A stretch of 32,792 nt of DNA, taken from NCBI GenBank assembly GCA_947072905.1, contig CAMTKF010000030.1, positions 1 through 32,792 of the forward strand, in the 5' to 3' direction. Below, piece after piece: positions 8,068-16,181 of this stretch. The translations under genes were made by a program, and so were the position numbers. Under the pieces are notes generated by a model. It did not search any database and was not told the DNA's origin. It worked only from the letters and a program-made list of their open reading frames with translations. This DNA comes from an uncultured Bacteroidales bacterium (GTDB lineage: Bacteria > Bacteroidota > Bacteroidia > Bacteroidales > Muribaculaceae). The first letter of the stretch is position 1. Each line of letters opens with the position of its first letter.

Positions 8068-10962
8068 TCAATACCAGGTGACACCGTTGCGCATCGACGA
8101 ACGCTTGTCGTACTTGAGGTCAGACAGCATGGCCGACTTCACCGCTATATTGAACGTGTAACTCTTGTACGGGCCTACCGGCACAAAAGATGCGCGCATG
8201 GCAAAGCAGTGCAGGTCGCGGCTTATATTACAGTTCATATATGCCAGCTTATGGGTGTCGAAGTTATACGATGCCGAGAACGAGAAACTCCAGTTCTTGG
8301 TTGGATTGATATTACCCGTGAAACTCAGATTCTGCGTTATTTTCGGATCATACTCCATTTTTTCCTTGTTGAAGCTGCCATAACCATAGCCTATGGAGTA
8401 GTTCACCGACAGGCTCCACGGCACAGTCCACTTGGTGTATCCGTCAGTCCCCAGCTCGGTGTCGTCATTGTTGTTATTACGGCCACCGGCTCCGCGCATG
8501 CCGTTCATCGAGTCGAAATTGTCTTCTGAGTCGGGGTTGGCATTGCCGTTCTTGTTATTATCCTTTGACGAATCTTTCTTCTTTCGTTTGAAAGTGTCGT
8601 TGTTGAAGGTATATGAGAACGATGTACCTGTAGACGAGAGTCGTCCGAAGCCCTTGCCGTTGGCTATGCGCAGCTTATTTATGCGCACGGGGTTGCCCGA
8701 GGCATTGAGTCCGTACATATATACGTCCCAAGTAGCCTGCAGGTTGAGGTTGAAGCCCTTGGTAAGACGCAGCAACAGCGATGTATTGATGTTCGACCAG
8801 TTGAGCGAGTCGGCCGCAAAGTTGTAGCTCTGGCCTATGGAGAAGTTTTCTATGAGCGAGATTTTCTTCTCGGGCACGGAGTCATTGTCGGTCTTAACCT
8901 TCATCTCAAGGTTGTTGGCCAGCTGGAACGACACTGTTCCCGACTTGCCCTCTGACGGCACGCCATACAGTCCGTTGGGATAATAGCTGTAGCGGCGCAC
9001 CTGCTCCTCGCCGTTATTGTCGATATAGCTGTATTGGCCGTAATATCCGAAGAAGCTCGAACCGAAGTCGGGTGCGCCGCTGAACGAGATTGACGGGGTC
9101 ATCACGTGGCGTATCATCGACACTTTCTTGGCCAGCGGACCTATGGGACGCCAGAAACCGTATACCTTTGTGTCCAATGACACCGACGCCTGGAAGTCGT
9201 ACACATTGTACAGACTGTAAGTGGTGTCGCATACTTCAGCCGAGGCATTGGGATCCCACTGGCGCCGTATTTTTGATGTGTACATACGGTCGGTCAGATT
9301 AATCGACGGCGTGATGTTGATGTAGTTCAGCACATTGAATGTAGCCGAGATAGGGATGCTGTGGCGCATACCGTTGCGCCAGTCCTTGATAAGGCTTTTT
9401 TTGAAAAACACGTCCTGCTGGGCGGTGAGCGAGTTCTGAAATTGACCGGAGTAGCTCATCTTGATTTTTTCATACCATTTTTCGTCGCCGGCAGCCTTCT
9501 TGCGCTTGAAGGGATAAACCTGACTCATGGTCACCGTAAGGTTGGGGAACGACACCGACAGAGTTGAGTCCTGGGTGCGCTGCGATACGTTCATAGTGGT
9601 TGAGAACGACCATTTGGACTGCGGTATGCGATAAGTGAGGTTGATGGTCGAGCTCTTGGTATTTTCGGTAAACGACGAGTTATAGTATGAATTCAGGTCG
9701 TTGCGCGAATAGCCTGAGGTGGTGAAGTTCACACTCGCCGAAAGGCTCATGTTGGGGTTGGCCTTGGAGTCCTGGCTGTGGCTCCACAGAATCTGGAAGT
9801 TGGTCTGCGAGGAATAGTCTGGCGAACCCTTTTCGCCGTATATTGACTTGAGGTACGACAGGTTGAAGTTACCCGAATATTTATATCTCTTGGCGTAGGT
9901 AGAGCGGGCGTTCACACCCCACGAGCCTTTGGTGTAGAGTTCGCCGGTGAGAGCGAGGTCTATATTGTCGCTTATTGCAAAATAATAACCGCCGTCGCGC
10001 AGATAGAAACCTCGCTGATAGTCGTCGCCGAACGACGGCACTATGATACCCGAGGCATAGCTTTCGCTGAAGGGGAAGTAGCCGAAAGGCACAGCAAGCG
10101 GAAGCGGCAGGCCGGCAAGCACCATATATGCGGGACCCGAAACCGTATTCTTGCCCGGGCGCACCTTTGCCTTGGTAAGCTGAAAATAGAAGTGCGGATG
10201 GTCGTGGTCGTCGCAGGTGGTGTATTTACCGTCTTTGATAAAGTAGTCACCGTCCTTGTTCTTCTTGGCGACACCGCCTGTAAGGTAACCCTCGCCCTGC
10301 TGTGTCACCACATTGGTAATGAAACCCTTCTGTGTCTTGAAGTTATAGCGCATTGTTGCGGCCTCATAGTCCGAGCCGCCCTGCGAGAATATGGGCTTGC
10401 CCTGTATCTCGCCTGTAGAGTCGGTCACGCCTATGGCATACACATTGTTGTTGCGCAGGTTCATCTCTATGTTGGCGGCCTCAAGCTTCATGTCGCCGTA
10501 TTCCACAGAGCTGTTACCGTACATGAAAGCCGAGTCGCGACGCACAATCACCATTGAGTCGTTTGACGAGAAGTCCACGGCCTGATCAAGGTCTACCTTG
10601 CTTGTAACCGGAGTGATATACGGCACGAATGTGTCGACTTCCATCACTATGGAGTCGCTGTCGGGAGTGCTTACTGTTATATACTCGGGCATCTGCGACG
10701 AGTCGCTGAGCATTGGCATCACAAGGGTGTCGGCTATATCGAGAGCCGCGTCAAGCAGTGGTACATCGGCCACCGGAGCAGCTTCAGCCTTTGCCGGCTC
10801 CAAAGCCGTGGCCGCGGCAGCCACAGAGTCGGGTTGGGAAAGGGTAATATCACCCTCTCCGACCTGATTGATCAGAGCACCGACCGCTCCTGCAAGCTGG
10901 GGCAGTACCGACAACGCTAATATATAGAGTAGAAATTTTCTCAACTGTGTGCGGATTGGCAA
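8068..10962 (-). CDS. lptD: LptD-like LPS-assembly outer-membrane protein
   Basis: A 964-residue outer-membrane protein: an amino-terminal signal sequence, a low-complexity Ala/Pro/Asp region, an OstA/LptA-like beta domain (about residues 135-290, e.g. VEYGDMKLEAANIEMNLRN), then a long beta-barrel full of alternating aromatic/polar strands. It fits the Bacteroidetes family annotated as putative LPS assembly protein LptD, the final element of the Lpt bridge. An Asn/Asp/Gly-rich insert (encoded at about 8440-8590) probably forms an extracellular loop. There is no ATG near the start. The frame is closed by a stop two codons upstream of a TTG at 10962, and a second TTG at 10944 also gives a good signal peptide. 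It is divergent from the MsbA-like exporter. Confidence 0.85.
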   Translation of the reverse strand: MPIRTQLRKFLLYILALSVLPQLAGAVGALINQVGEGDITLSQPDSVAAAATALEPAKAEAAPVADVPLLDAALDIADTLVMPMLSDSSQMPEYITVSTPDSDSIVMEVDTFVPYITPVTSKVDLDQAVDFSSNDSMVIVRRDSAFMYGNSSVEYGDMKLEAANIEMNLRNNNVYAIGVTDSTGEIQGKPIFSQGGSDYEAATMRYNFKTQKGFITNVVTQQGEGYLTGGVAKKNKDGDYFIKDGKYTTCDDHDHPHFYFQLTKAKVRPGKNTVSGPAYMVLAGLPLPLAVPFGYFPFSESYASGIIVPSFGDDYQRGFYLRDGGYYFAISDNIDLALTGELYTKGSWGVNARSTYAKRYKYSGNFNLSYLKSIYGEKGSPDYSSQTNFQILWSHSQDSKANPNMSLSASVNFTTSGYSRNDLNSYYNSSFTENTKSSTINLTYRIPQSKWSFSTTMNVSQRTQDSTLSVSFPNLTVTMSQVYPFKRKKAAGDEKWYEKIKMSYSGQFQNSLTAQQDVFFKKSLIKDWRNGMRHSIPISATFNVLNYINITPSINLTDRMYTSKIRRQWDPNASAEVCDTTYSLYNVYDFQASVSLDTKVYGFWRPIGPLAKKVSMIRHVMTPSISFSGAPDFGSSFFGYYGQYSYIDNNGEEQVRRYSYYPNGLYGVPSEGKSGTVSFQLANNLEMKVKTDNDSVPEKKISLIENFSIGQSYNFAADSLNWSNINTSLLLRLTKGFNLNLQATWDVYMYGLNASGNPVRINKLRIANGKGFGRLSSTGTSFSYTFNNDTFKRKKKDSSKDNNKNGNANPDSEDNFDSMNGMRGAGGRNNNNDDTELGTDGYTKWTVPWSLSVNYSIGYGYGSFNKEKMEYDPKITQNLSFTGNINPTKNWSFSFSASYNFDTHKLAYMNCNISRDLHCFAMRASFVPVGPYKSYTFNIAVKSAMLSDLKYDKRSSMRNGVTWY

Positions 10963-10971
10963 AAATCAGTG

Positions 10972-10979
10972 CAAAGTTA
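10972..10979 (-). promoter_or_regulatory. -7 box for lptD (TAACTTTG)
   Basis: On the minus strand, TAACTTTG matches the Bacteroidales TAnnTTTG -7 element. Transcription would start near 10965. That makes the TTG at 10962 nearly leaderless and gives the TTG at 10944 a leader of about 20 nt. No good TTTG -33 element lies at the usual distance. Confidence 0.5.
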
Positions 10980-11043
10980 GTAACATTTCCAATAAAATCA
11001 GCAATGTTGAACACATTTAACATGATATTAGAGAGAAATTAGT

Positions 11044-11051
11044 TAATTTTG
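11044..11051 (+). promoter_or_regulatory. -7 box for the ABC exporter (TAATTTTG)
   Basis: TAATTTTG matches the TAnnTTTG -7 consensus 20 bases before the exporter ATG, giving a leader of about 15 nt. It is divergent from the lptD promoter with about 65 bp between the boxes, so the two envelope genes share a control region. The -33 element is weak. Confidence 0.5.
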
Positions 11052-11071
11052 CACCACCAACATTATTACAG

Positions 11072-12904
11072 ATGAAAGAATTCATAAAAATACTGCGCAG
11101 GTTTGTACCACCTTATAAGAAATATTTATTTCTAAATATATTTTTTAACATTCTGGCGGCGATACTTACCCTTTTCTCATTCGCACTGATAATGCCCATA
11201 CTTGAAATGCTTTTCAAGGTGAAAGAAGCCACATACAGCTTCATGCCCATAGGCTCGGCAAATATCAAGGACGTCGCCATCAACAATTTCTACTACTACA
11301 CCCAGAGTGCCATCGAGCACTTCGGACAGTCGACTACCCTGGGTATTCTCGCAGGTGCACTTGTGATAATGACCGCACTCAAGACCGGCGCCACTTATCT
11401 TAGCTCATACTTCATTGTACCGCTGCGCTCGGGTATCGTGCGCGACCTCCGCAACTTTGTTTACGACAAAATCACCACTCTGCCCATATCTTTCTTTACC
11501 TCTGAGCGCAAGGGCGATGTGATGGCCCGCATGAGCGGCGACGTGGCCGAGATTGAGAATTCAATCATGTCGTCGCTCGACATGATGTTCAAGAATCCCG
11601 TAATGATTATCGTGTGCCTTGCCATGATGATTGCCATATCATGGCAGCTCACCGTGTTTGTATTCGTACTGCTGCCCCTTGCAGGAATGGTGATGGGCAA
11701 AGTGGGTAAGAAACTCAAACGCAAGTCGCTCGAAGGCCAGAACCAGTGGGGTGTGCTCATGGCCAACATCGAGGAAACCCTCGGCGGCCTGCGCATTATC
11801 AAGGCTTTCAACGCCGAGGAAAAGGTCAAAAACCGTTTTCACGCCGAGAACCAGGTATTCTACAGCATCTCAAACAAGGTAGCACGTCGCCAGTCGCTTG
11901 CCCACCCCATGAGCGAGTTTCTCGGCACCATAGCCATAGCCATCATACTGTGCTTCGGCGGTTCGCTCATCCTGAGCGGACGCTCGTCAATGAGCGCGGC
12001 ATCGTTTATCTACTACATGACCATATTCTACAGCATCATCAACCCGGCCAAAGATCTGTCTAAGGCGGCATATTCAATTCAGAAAGGTCTCGCATCAATG
12101 GAGCGTGTTGACAAGATTCTCAACACCCGCAATCCCATCACCGACCCCAAGCATCCCAAGCCCGTACCGCCGCTGTCAAAAGCCATCGACTACAAGGACG
12201 TAAGCTTCAGCTACGGCGACCGCGAGGTTATACACGATGTGAGCCTGCACATCCCGGCCGGCTCTACCGTAGCACTCGTGGGACAGTCAGGCTCGGGCAA
12301 GACCACGATGGCCGACCTGCTGCCGCGATTCTACGACGTAGCCCAAGGCTCTATCTCGATTGACGGCACCGACATCCGCGATTTGCGCGTGTACGACCTG
12401 CGCGAGCTTATGGGCAACGTGAATCAGGAAGCCATACTCTTCAACGACTCATTCTACAACAATATAACTTTCGGTGTATCATCTGCAACGATGGAACAGG
12501 TAGAGGCGGCCGCCCGCATAGCCAACGCCCACGAATTCATTATCAATTCCGAAAACGGCTACGACACCTGTATAGGCGACCGCGGTTGCCGCCTGTCGGG
12601 AGGTCAGCGCCAGCGTGTATCCATAGCCCGTGCCATACTCAAGAATCCGCCCATACTGATTCTCGACGAAGCCACATCGGCGCTTGACTCAGAGAGCGAA
12701 GTACTCGTGCAGCAGGCACTCGACCGACTGATGAAAGACCGCACCACCATAGTCATAGCCCACCGCCTGTCTACCATCAAGAATGCCGATATGATTTGCG
12801 TGATGAACGAAGGCCGCATCGTGGAACAAGGCACTCACGACCAACTCATGGAACTGGGTGGACACTACCGCCGCCTCGTAGAGATGCAATCCCTCGGCCA
12901 CTGA
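11072..12904 (+). CDS. MsbA-like ABC exporter (fused membrane and ATPase domains)
   Basis: A 610-residue half-transporter that probably works as a homodimer. The amino-terminal ~330 residues contain six membrane helices (ABC transmembrane type 1). The ATPase domain follows, with Walker A GQSGSGKTT (about 404-412), signature LSGGQRQRVSIARAIL (about 508-523), Walker B ILILDEATSALD and the H-loop in IVIAHRLST. This domain order and length match MsbA and related lipid or drug exporters. Divergence from an LptD-like gene makes a lipid A/LPS-flipping role attractive, but that is inference; multidrug or peptide export is possible from sequence alone. The ATG at 11072 follows a promoter box directly. 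The gene ends 10 bases before an inverted repeat. Confidence 0.9.
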   Translation: MKEFIKILRRFVPPYKKYLFLNIFFNILAAILTLFSFALIMPILEMLFKVKEATYSFMPIGSANIKDVAINNFYYYTQSAIEHFGQSTTLGILAGALVIMTALKTGATYLSSYFIVPLRSGIVRDLRNFVYDKITTLPISFFTSERKGDVMARMSGDVAEIENSIMSSLDMMFKNPVMIIVCLAMMIAISWQLTVFVFVLLPLAGMVMGKVGKKLKRKSLEGQNQWGVLMANIEETLGGLRIIKAFNAEEKVKNRFHAENQVFYSISNKVARRQSLAHPMSEFLGTIAIAIILCFGGSLILSGRSSMSAASFIYYMTIFYSIINPAKDLSKAAYSIQKGLASMERVDKILNTRNPITDPKHPKPVPPLSKAIDYKDVSFSYGDREVIHDVSLHIPAGSTVALVGQSGSGKTTMADLLPRFYDVAQGSISIDGTDIRDLRVYDLRELMGNVNQEAILFNDSFYNNITFGVSSATMEQVEAAARIANAHEFIINSENGYDTCIGDRGCRLSGGQRQRVSIARAILKNPPILILDEATSALDSESEVLVQQALDRLMKDRTTIVIAHRLSTIKNADMICVMNEGRIVEQGTHDQLMELGGHYRRLVEMQSLGH

Positions 12905-12913
12905 GGCGATGAC

Positions 12914-12939
12914 AGAGTGTGTTCACTTTAACACACTCT
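12914..12939 (+). terminator. Perfect 10-bp hairpin after the exporter
   Basis: AGAGTGTGTT (12914-12923) and AACACACTCT (12930-12939) are exact reverse complements around a 6-nt loop, 10 bases past the exporter stop. No T-tract follows, so efficiency is uncertain. Confidence 0.5.
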
Positions 12940-13024
12940 AAAATCCTGACATCCAAGGCATACCCCTGGGCACGATGACATTTATTTAGACTGACTAACT
13001 GCCTTTCGTAGAGCTAAATTGTCT

Positions 13025-13077
13025 GCATAGAAAAAGGGCTTTAACGCACTGCGAAAGTACGGTAAAGCCCTCTATGC
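13025..13077 (-). terminator. Terminator of the small lipoprotein gene
   Basis: On the minus strand a 9-bp stem (13063-13071 with 13035-13043) is followed directly by TTTT. The flanking hexamers 13025-13030 and 13072-13077 extend the pairing. It lies 19 bases past the stop of the minus-strand lipoprotein gene and faces the converging exporter gene. Confidence 0.7.
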
Positions 13078-13095
13078 GGAAAAGACAAGGTAGAA

Positions 13096-13452
13096 CTATT
13101 CGTTGTACCTATATAATTCAGCTGTAATATTATAGCATGTGCTCTGTAAACCGGGCTCTTTAACTTTAACCAGATAAACCAGTTGCGCACCGACTTTTCT
13201 ACTTTCTTCTTCAATTACTTGCATACAAGCCTCATAAGTACATTTACCATCTGGGGTTAAGCCATTTTCACCTACAACTATTGAACCGATGCGGTAAATA
13301 TTCTGTGGCAAATATTGGTTTGTCTGTATAATTGGGATATTACCTTCTGTTGGAGGGTAATATTGTTTTACATAAATTTGTTTCTTAAGGCTACAACTAC
13401 CAAGTGTTACTACGACAAGTAGCAGAGAAAGTATGTATAAAAAATTTTTCAT
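13096..13452 (-). CDS. Small lipoprotein of unknown function
   Basis: Starting at the ATG at 13452 this is a 118-residue protein with a signal peptide (MKNFLYILSLLLVVVTLGSC) ending in a lipobox, so the mature protein is lipid-anchored at the cysteine. An upstream in-frame start at 13476 would overlap the probable promoter and is less likely. The mature part resembles small Bacteroidales lipoproteins with an IGSIxVGxxG...C.YE..(V/I)...A...GA pattern: here RIGSIVVGENGLTPDGKC, then YEACMQVIEEESRKVGAQLV, and STCYNITAELYRY at the end. Three mature cysteines besides the lipidated one could form disulfides. It stands alone, with its own terminator, and is more AT-rich than its neighbours. Function unknown. 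Confidence 0.82.
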   Translation of the reverse strand: MKNFLYILSLLLVVVTLGSCSLKKQIYVKQYYPPTEGNIPIIQTNQYLPQNIYRIGSIVVGENGLTPDGKCTYEACMQVIEEESRKVGAQLVYLVKVKEPGLQSTCYNITAELYRYNE

Positions 13453-13473
13453 TTTAATAATCGAATTACAGTG

Positions 13474-13481
13474 CAAATTTA
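13474..13481 (-). promoter_or_regulatory. -7 box for the lipoprotein gene (TAAATTTG)
   Basis: TAAATTTG on the minus strand matches TAnnTTTG and lies 21 bases before the preferred ATG at 13452, which supports that start. No matching -33 element is evident. Confidence 0.45.
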
Positions 13482-13507
13482 CGATAAATTTTGAATTTGA
13501 GCCATAA

Positions 13508-13539
13508 TTTGTTTTATAATAAAATTCGCACTAACTTTG
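13508..13539 (+). promoter_or_regulatory. Orphan Bacteroidales promoter (TTTG-N20-TAACTTTG)
   Basis: TTTG at 13508-13511 and TAACTTTG at 13532-13539, separated by exactly 20 bases, form a consensus-like plus-strand promoter. Nothing is encoded on the plus strand between here and 19576, so it drives either a small RNA or nothing. Confidence 0.5.
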
Positions 13540-13545
13540 TAGTGT

Positions 13546-13591
13546 TGATTCCCGGTAGCCCCTGACTCGTCAAGCTATCGGTTTTAGTTTT
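13546..13591 (+). ncRNA. Candidate small RNA, about 45 nt
   Basis: The predicted start of the orphan promoter (about 13546) is followed at once by a hairpin: CCGGTAGC (13552-13559) pairs with GCTATCGG (13574-13581) with one G-U pair, and the run TTTTAGTTTT (13582-13591) follows. A promoter and an intrinsic terminator this close define a tiny self-contained transcript. The loop contains TGAC...GTCA, which may extend the structure. I recognise no known RNA family. It could instead be an abortive unit or a remnant. Confidence 0.35.
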
Positions 13592-13666
13592 AATATATGA
13601 CTGCAAATATAGCCATAATTCAACATATTCCAAATAATTAGATAAATTTTATTAATTTTTTAATGT

Positions 13667-13713
13667 AAAAAAATCAGGGGGAGCCGGGCTTGGTGCCGCG
13701 GCTTCCCCTGATT
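13667..13713 (-). terminator. Strong terminator of the efflux operon
   Basis: A 15-bp stem (13699-13713 with 13672-13686, one wobble pair) is followed on the minus strand by seven T residues (13673-13667). It sits 35 bases beyond the tolC-like stop and ends the five-gene efflux transcript. Confidence 0.85.
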
Positions 13714-13748
13714 CAATCTTCAGTTGTCTTTATCCTAATTTCTTTGTA

Positions 13749-15050
13749 CTATATTTTATTATCCTTGTAGAACATCAGGATTCGGTAGCGCAGCAGGTAC
13801 TCGTAATGTGCCTGTATACGGCTTACCTCGGTGCGGAACAGGTTGTTCTTGGCTTGCTCGAACTCAGCCGGGGTGGAACGTCCCAGATTGTACTTCTCGC
13901 GGGTGGCGTCGAACGACAGGCGTGTCTTCTCTAGGGTCACACCCGATGTAAGATAACGTTCGCGGGCACCTTTTGCCTGGTAATATGCCAGCTGTATATT
14001 CTTAAAAAGGTCTGACTCGCGCTGTTCAAGCTCAATTTCGGCGGCATACTTCTGCAACTTTGCTGTACGAACGCTGTTGCGTGTAGAGAATCCGTCGAAA
14101 ATAGGTATACGCAGCGAGAATCCAAGATAGGTAGACATGTTGTGGCGCATCTGTCGTGCAAATGTCTCATGGTCGAATCCGCTCACGGTGTAAAAGCTCG
14201 ATCCAACGCCGGCATTGAAGCTCAATGTGGGGATATAGCCGGCTTTGGCCACTGAGATATAGTCGGATGCCGCCTTGATACCCTGGCGTGCGCCACGTAT
14301 GCTGTTGTTTACGCTCAGTGCCTCGTTATAGATACTTTCGGGGCGTGGAATCAATGGCTCGGCATCGCCGAGAGGCAGCACATCAAAATCGTCTATTGAT
14401 GTAAGGCGCAGCAGATTTGCAAGGTTGACAAGCGCGGTGCGGGTGTCGTTCTGTGCCGACACCACCTGCAATTGGTCTTGTGCAGCCTGAGCCTCGGCGT
14501 CATACAGATCGGCCTCGGCTATCTTGCCGGCATCTGCCAGGGCTTTTTGGCGAGTGACTTCGTATGCCGAATAATCGGCCTGTGAGCGCGCACTCTCCTC
14601 CACCTCCTTGCAGTACAGCACCTGCAGGTACTGTGAGATTACGTTGAGCGTAACATTGTCTTTGGTGGATTCCTGCTCATACAGCATCTGCTGAAGCGAC
14701 GACTTGGCATAGTTGAGCCTGCGATATTCGCTCAATCCCTGAAACAGCGGCAGGTTGAAATTCACTCCCCACTGGAAATTGCTCGTATTGCGGTCGGCGT
14801 ATGTGTTTTCGGCTGTAAGACCGCGGCCGAAGTTGAAAGACTGCGATGCCGACGCATCGAGTGTAGGCAGGAAGCGGTCTTTGGCCTGTACTATTTCGAG
14901 TTCGCCACGCTTCACCTGCAACTCCTGCGACTTCACGGTGAGGTTGTTCTCTATGGCGTAGTTCACGCACTCTTCAAGGCTCCATTCGCGTGCCATGCCG
15001 CTGATGGCTGCACACAGCAATGCCGAGAATACTAATATCCTTGTTTTCAT
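13749..15050 (-). CDS. TolC-like outer-membrane efflux channel
   Basis: A 433-residue outer-membrane efflux protein with a 20-residue signal peptide (MKTRILVFSALLCAAISGMA). It has two tandem OEP repeats of alpha-helical hairpins and beta-strands: WSLEECVNYAIENNLTVKSQ opens the first, and ESIYNEALSVNNSIRGARQG opens the second. Both begin with the characteristic A...NN motif. Trimers of this family form the exit duct of tripartite pumps. It is the last gene of the operon, 6 bases after the adaptor, and is followed by a strong terminator. The substrate is not predictable. Confidence 0.92.
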   Translation of the reverse strand: MKTRILVFSALLCAAISGMAREWSLEECVNYAIENNLTVKSQELQVKRGELEIVQAKDRFLPTLDASASQSFNFGRGLTAENTYADRNTSNFQWGVNFNLPLFQGLSEYRRLNYAKSSLQQMLYEQESTKDNVTLNVISQYLQVLYCKEVEESARSQADYSAYEVTRQKALADAGKIAEADLYDAEAQAAQDQLQVVSAQNDTRTALVNLANLLRLTSIDDFDVLPLGDAEPLIPRPESIYNEALSVNNSIRGARQGIKAASDYISVAKAGYIPTLSFNAGVGSSFYTVSGFDHETFARQMRHNMSTYLGFSLRIPIFDGFSTRNSVRTAKLQKYAAEIELEQRESDLFKNIQLAYYQAKGARERYLTSGVTLEKTRLSFDATREKYNLGRSTPAEFEQAKNNLFRTEVSRIQAHYEYLLRYRILMFYKDNKI

Positions 15051-15056
15051 CTTTTA

Positions 15057-16154
15057 TCATTTAATAGAGTTGCCGCGCAATTGTGTGTCGGTAGAGAGGA
15101 CAGAATCCTTCACTTCAACCTTGATACCGTCAGATATACCGGTGACTATGGGCTTGCGGTCGAATTTCTGCTTGCCCACGGTGTCGGTCAGCACATAGAC
15201 AAATGCGCTGTCGCCGGCATATTCCACCACACTCTCCGATACGGTCATCACGTTTTCGGCCTTTTCGAGAATCACAGTGGCATTGGCGCTGTAGCCGGCA
15301 CGCAGGCTGCCGAGTTCGCCGGCGCTCAGGGCGGCCTTCACCTCAAATGTATTGGTACCGTTGTCGTCGGTAGCCATAGGTGCAATTTTCTCGATAGTGG
15401 CAGGATAGTCGCTGCCGGCTATTGCACCCACGCTTATGCGCACCGACATACCCTCGCGCAGCATATCCACCTCGGTTTCGTCAATCTTACCCTTGAAGAT
15501 AAGGTCGGTCATATCGGCAACCTTTGCTATGGTAGTACCGTCGTTGAATGTATTGGCCTGAATCACCGAAGAACCTACCTTGACGGGCACTTCGAGCACA
15601 ACACCGGTAACGGTGGAGCGGACCAGGGTGTTTGAACCTTGAGCATTAGCTGCCGAAACACCGTCGCGCACGATTGTGAGCTGATCTTGAGCCTGGGCCA
15701 GTTCCTGACGTGCATTTTCGAATGCGGCAAAGTCGGCCTCGTATTTTTCGCGGCTCTCGTATTTCTTCTCATAAAGAGCCTTGGTGCGTTCGTAGGCCAG
15801 ACGGGCCTTTTCGAGCGATATTTTTGAGATGGCCACGCGGCTCTCGGCCGACGACAGCTGCGATTCTTCGGGTATTACCTTAATCTTGGCAATGATGTCG
15901 CCGTCGTTCACATGGTCGCCGGCTTCTACCAGAATCTCGCTGATGATACCCGAGATCTGCGGTTTGATATCAATTTCATCACGCGGCTCTATCTTGCCGG
16001 TGAGTACTGTGCTTCTCTCGATGGTCTCTACCGAGGGATTGACGATTTCGAACTTTTCTTCTTTAGGACGGGAATTGATAAAAAGATAGACAAATGTGCC
16101 CACAAACACGAGGCCTACAAGCACCCAGAGGAAGATTTTGAAAAATTTTTTCAT
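15057..16154 (-). CDS. MacA/HlyD-type periplasmic adaptor
   Basis: A 365-residue membrane-fusion protein. It has one amino-terminal membrane anchor (about residues 7-27) and a biotinyl-lipoyl half-motif (GKIEPRDEIDIKPQISGIIS, then EILVEAGDHVNDGDIIAKI). A helical hairpin follows (about 100-155, rich in Ala/Glu/Lys), then the second lipoyl half (STVTGVVLEVPVKVGSSV) and beta-barrel and membrane-proximal domains. This order is that of MacA-like adaptors linking an inner-membrane ABC permease to a TolC channel. It lies between the permease gene (27-base gap) and the tolC-like gene (6-base gap), so it belongs to the same pump. Confidence 0.92.
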   Translation of the reverse strand: MKKFFKIFLWVLVGLVFVGTFVYLFINSRPKEEKFEIVNPSVETIERSTVLTGKIEPRDEIDIKPQISGIISEILVEAGDHVNDGDIIAKIKVIPEESQLSSAESRVAISKISLEKARLAYERTKALYEKKYESREKYEADFAAFENARQELAQAQDQLTIVRDGVSAANAQGSNTLVRSTVTGVVLEVPVKVGSSVIQANTFNDGTTIAKVADMTDLIFKGKIDETEVDMLREGMSVRISVGAIAGSDYPATIEKIAPMATDDNGTNTFEVKAALSAGELGSLRAGYSANATVILEKAENVMTVSESVVEYAGDSAFVYVLTDTVGKQKFDRKPIVTGISDGIKVEVKDSVLSTDTQLRGNSIK

Positions 16155-16181
16155 CGGATTATGAAGATTTCTAAGTTTTTA

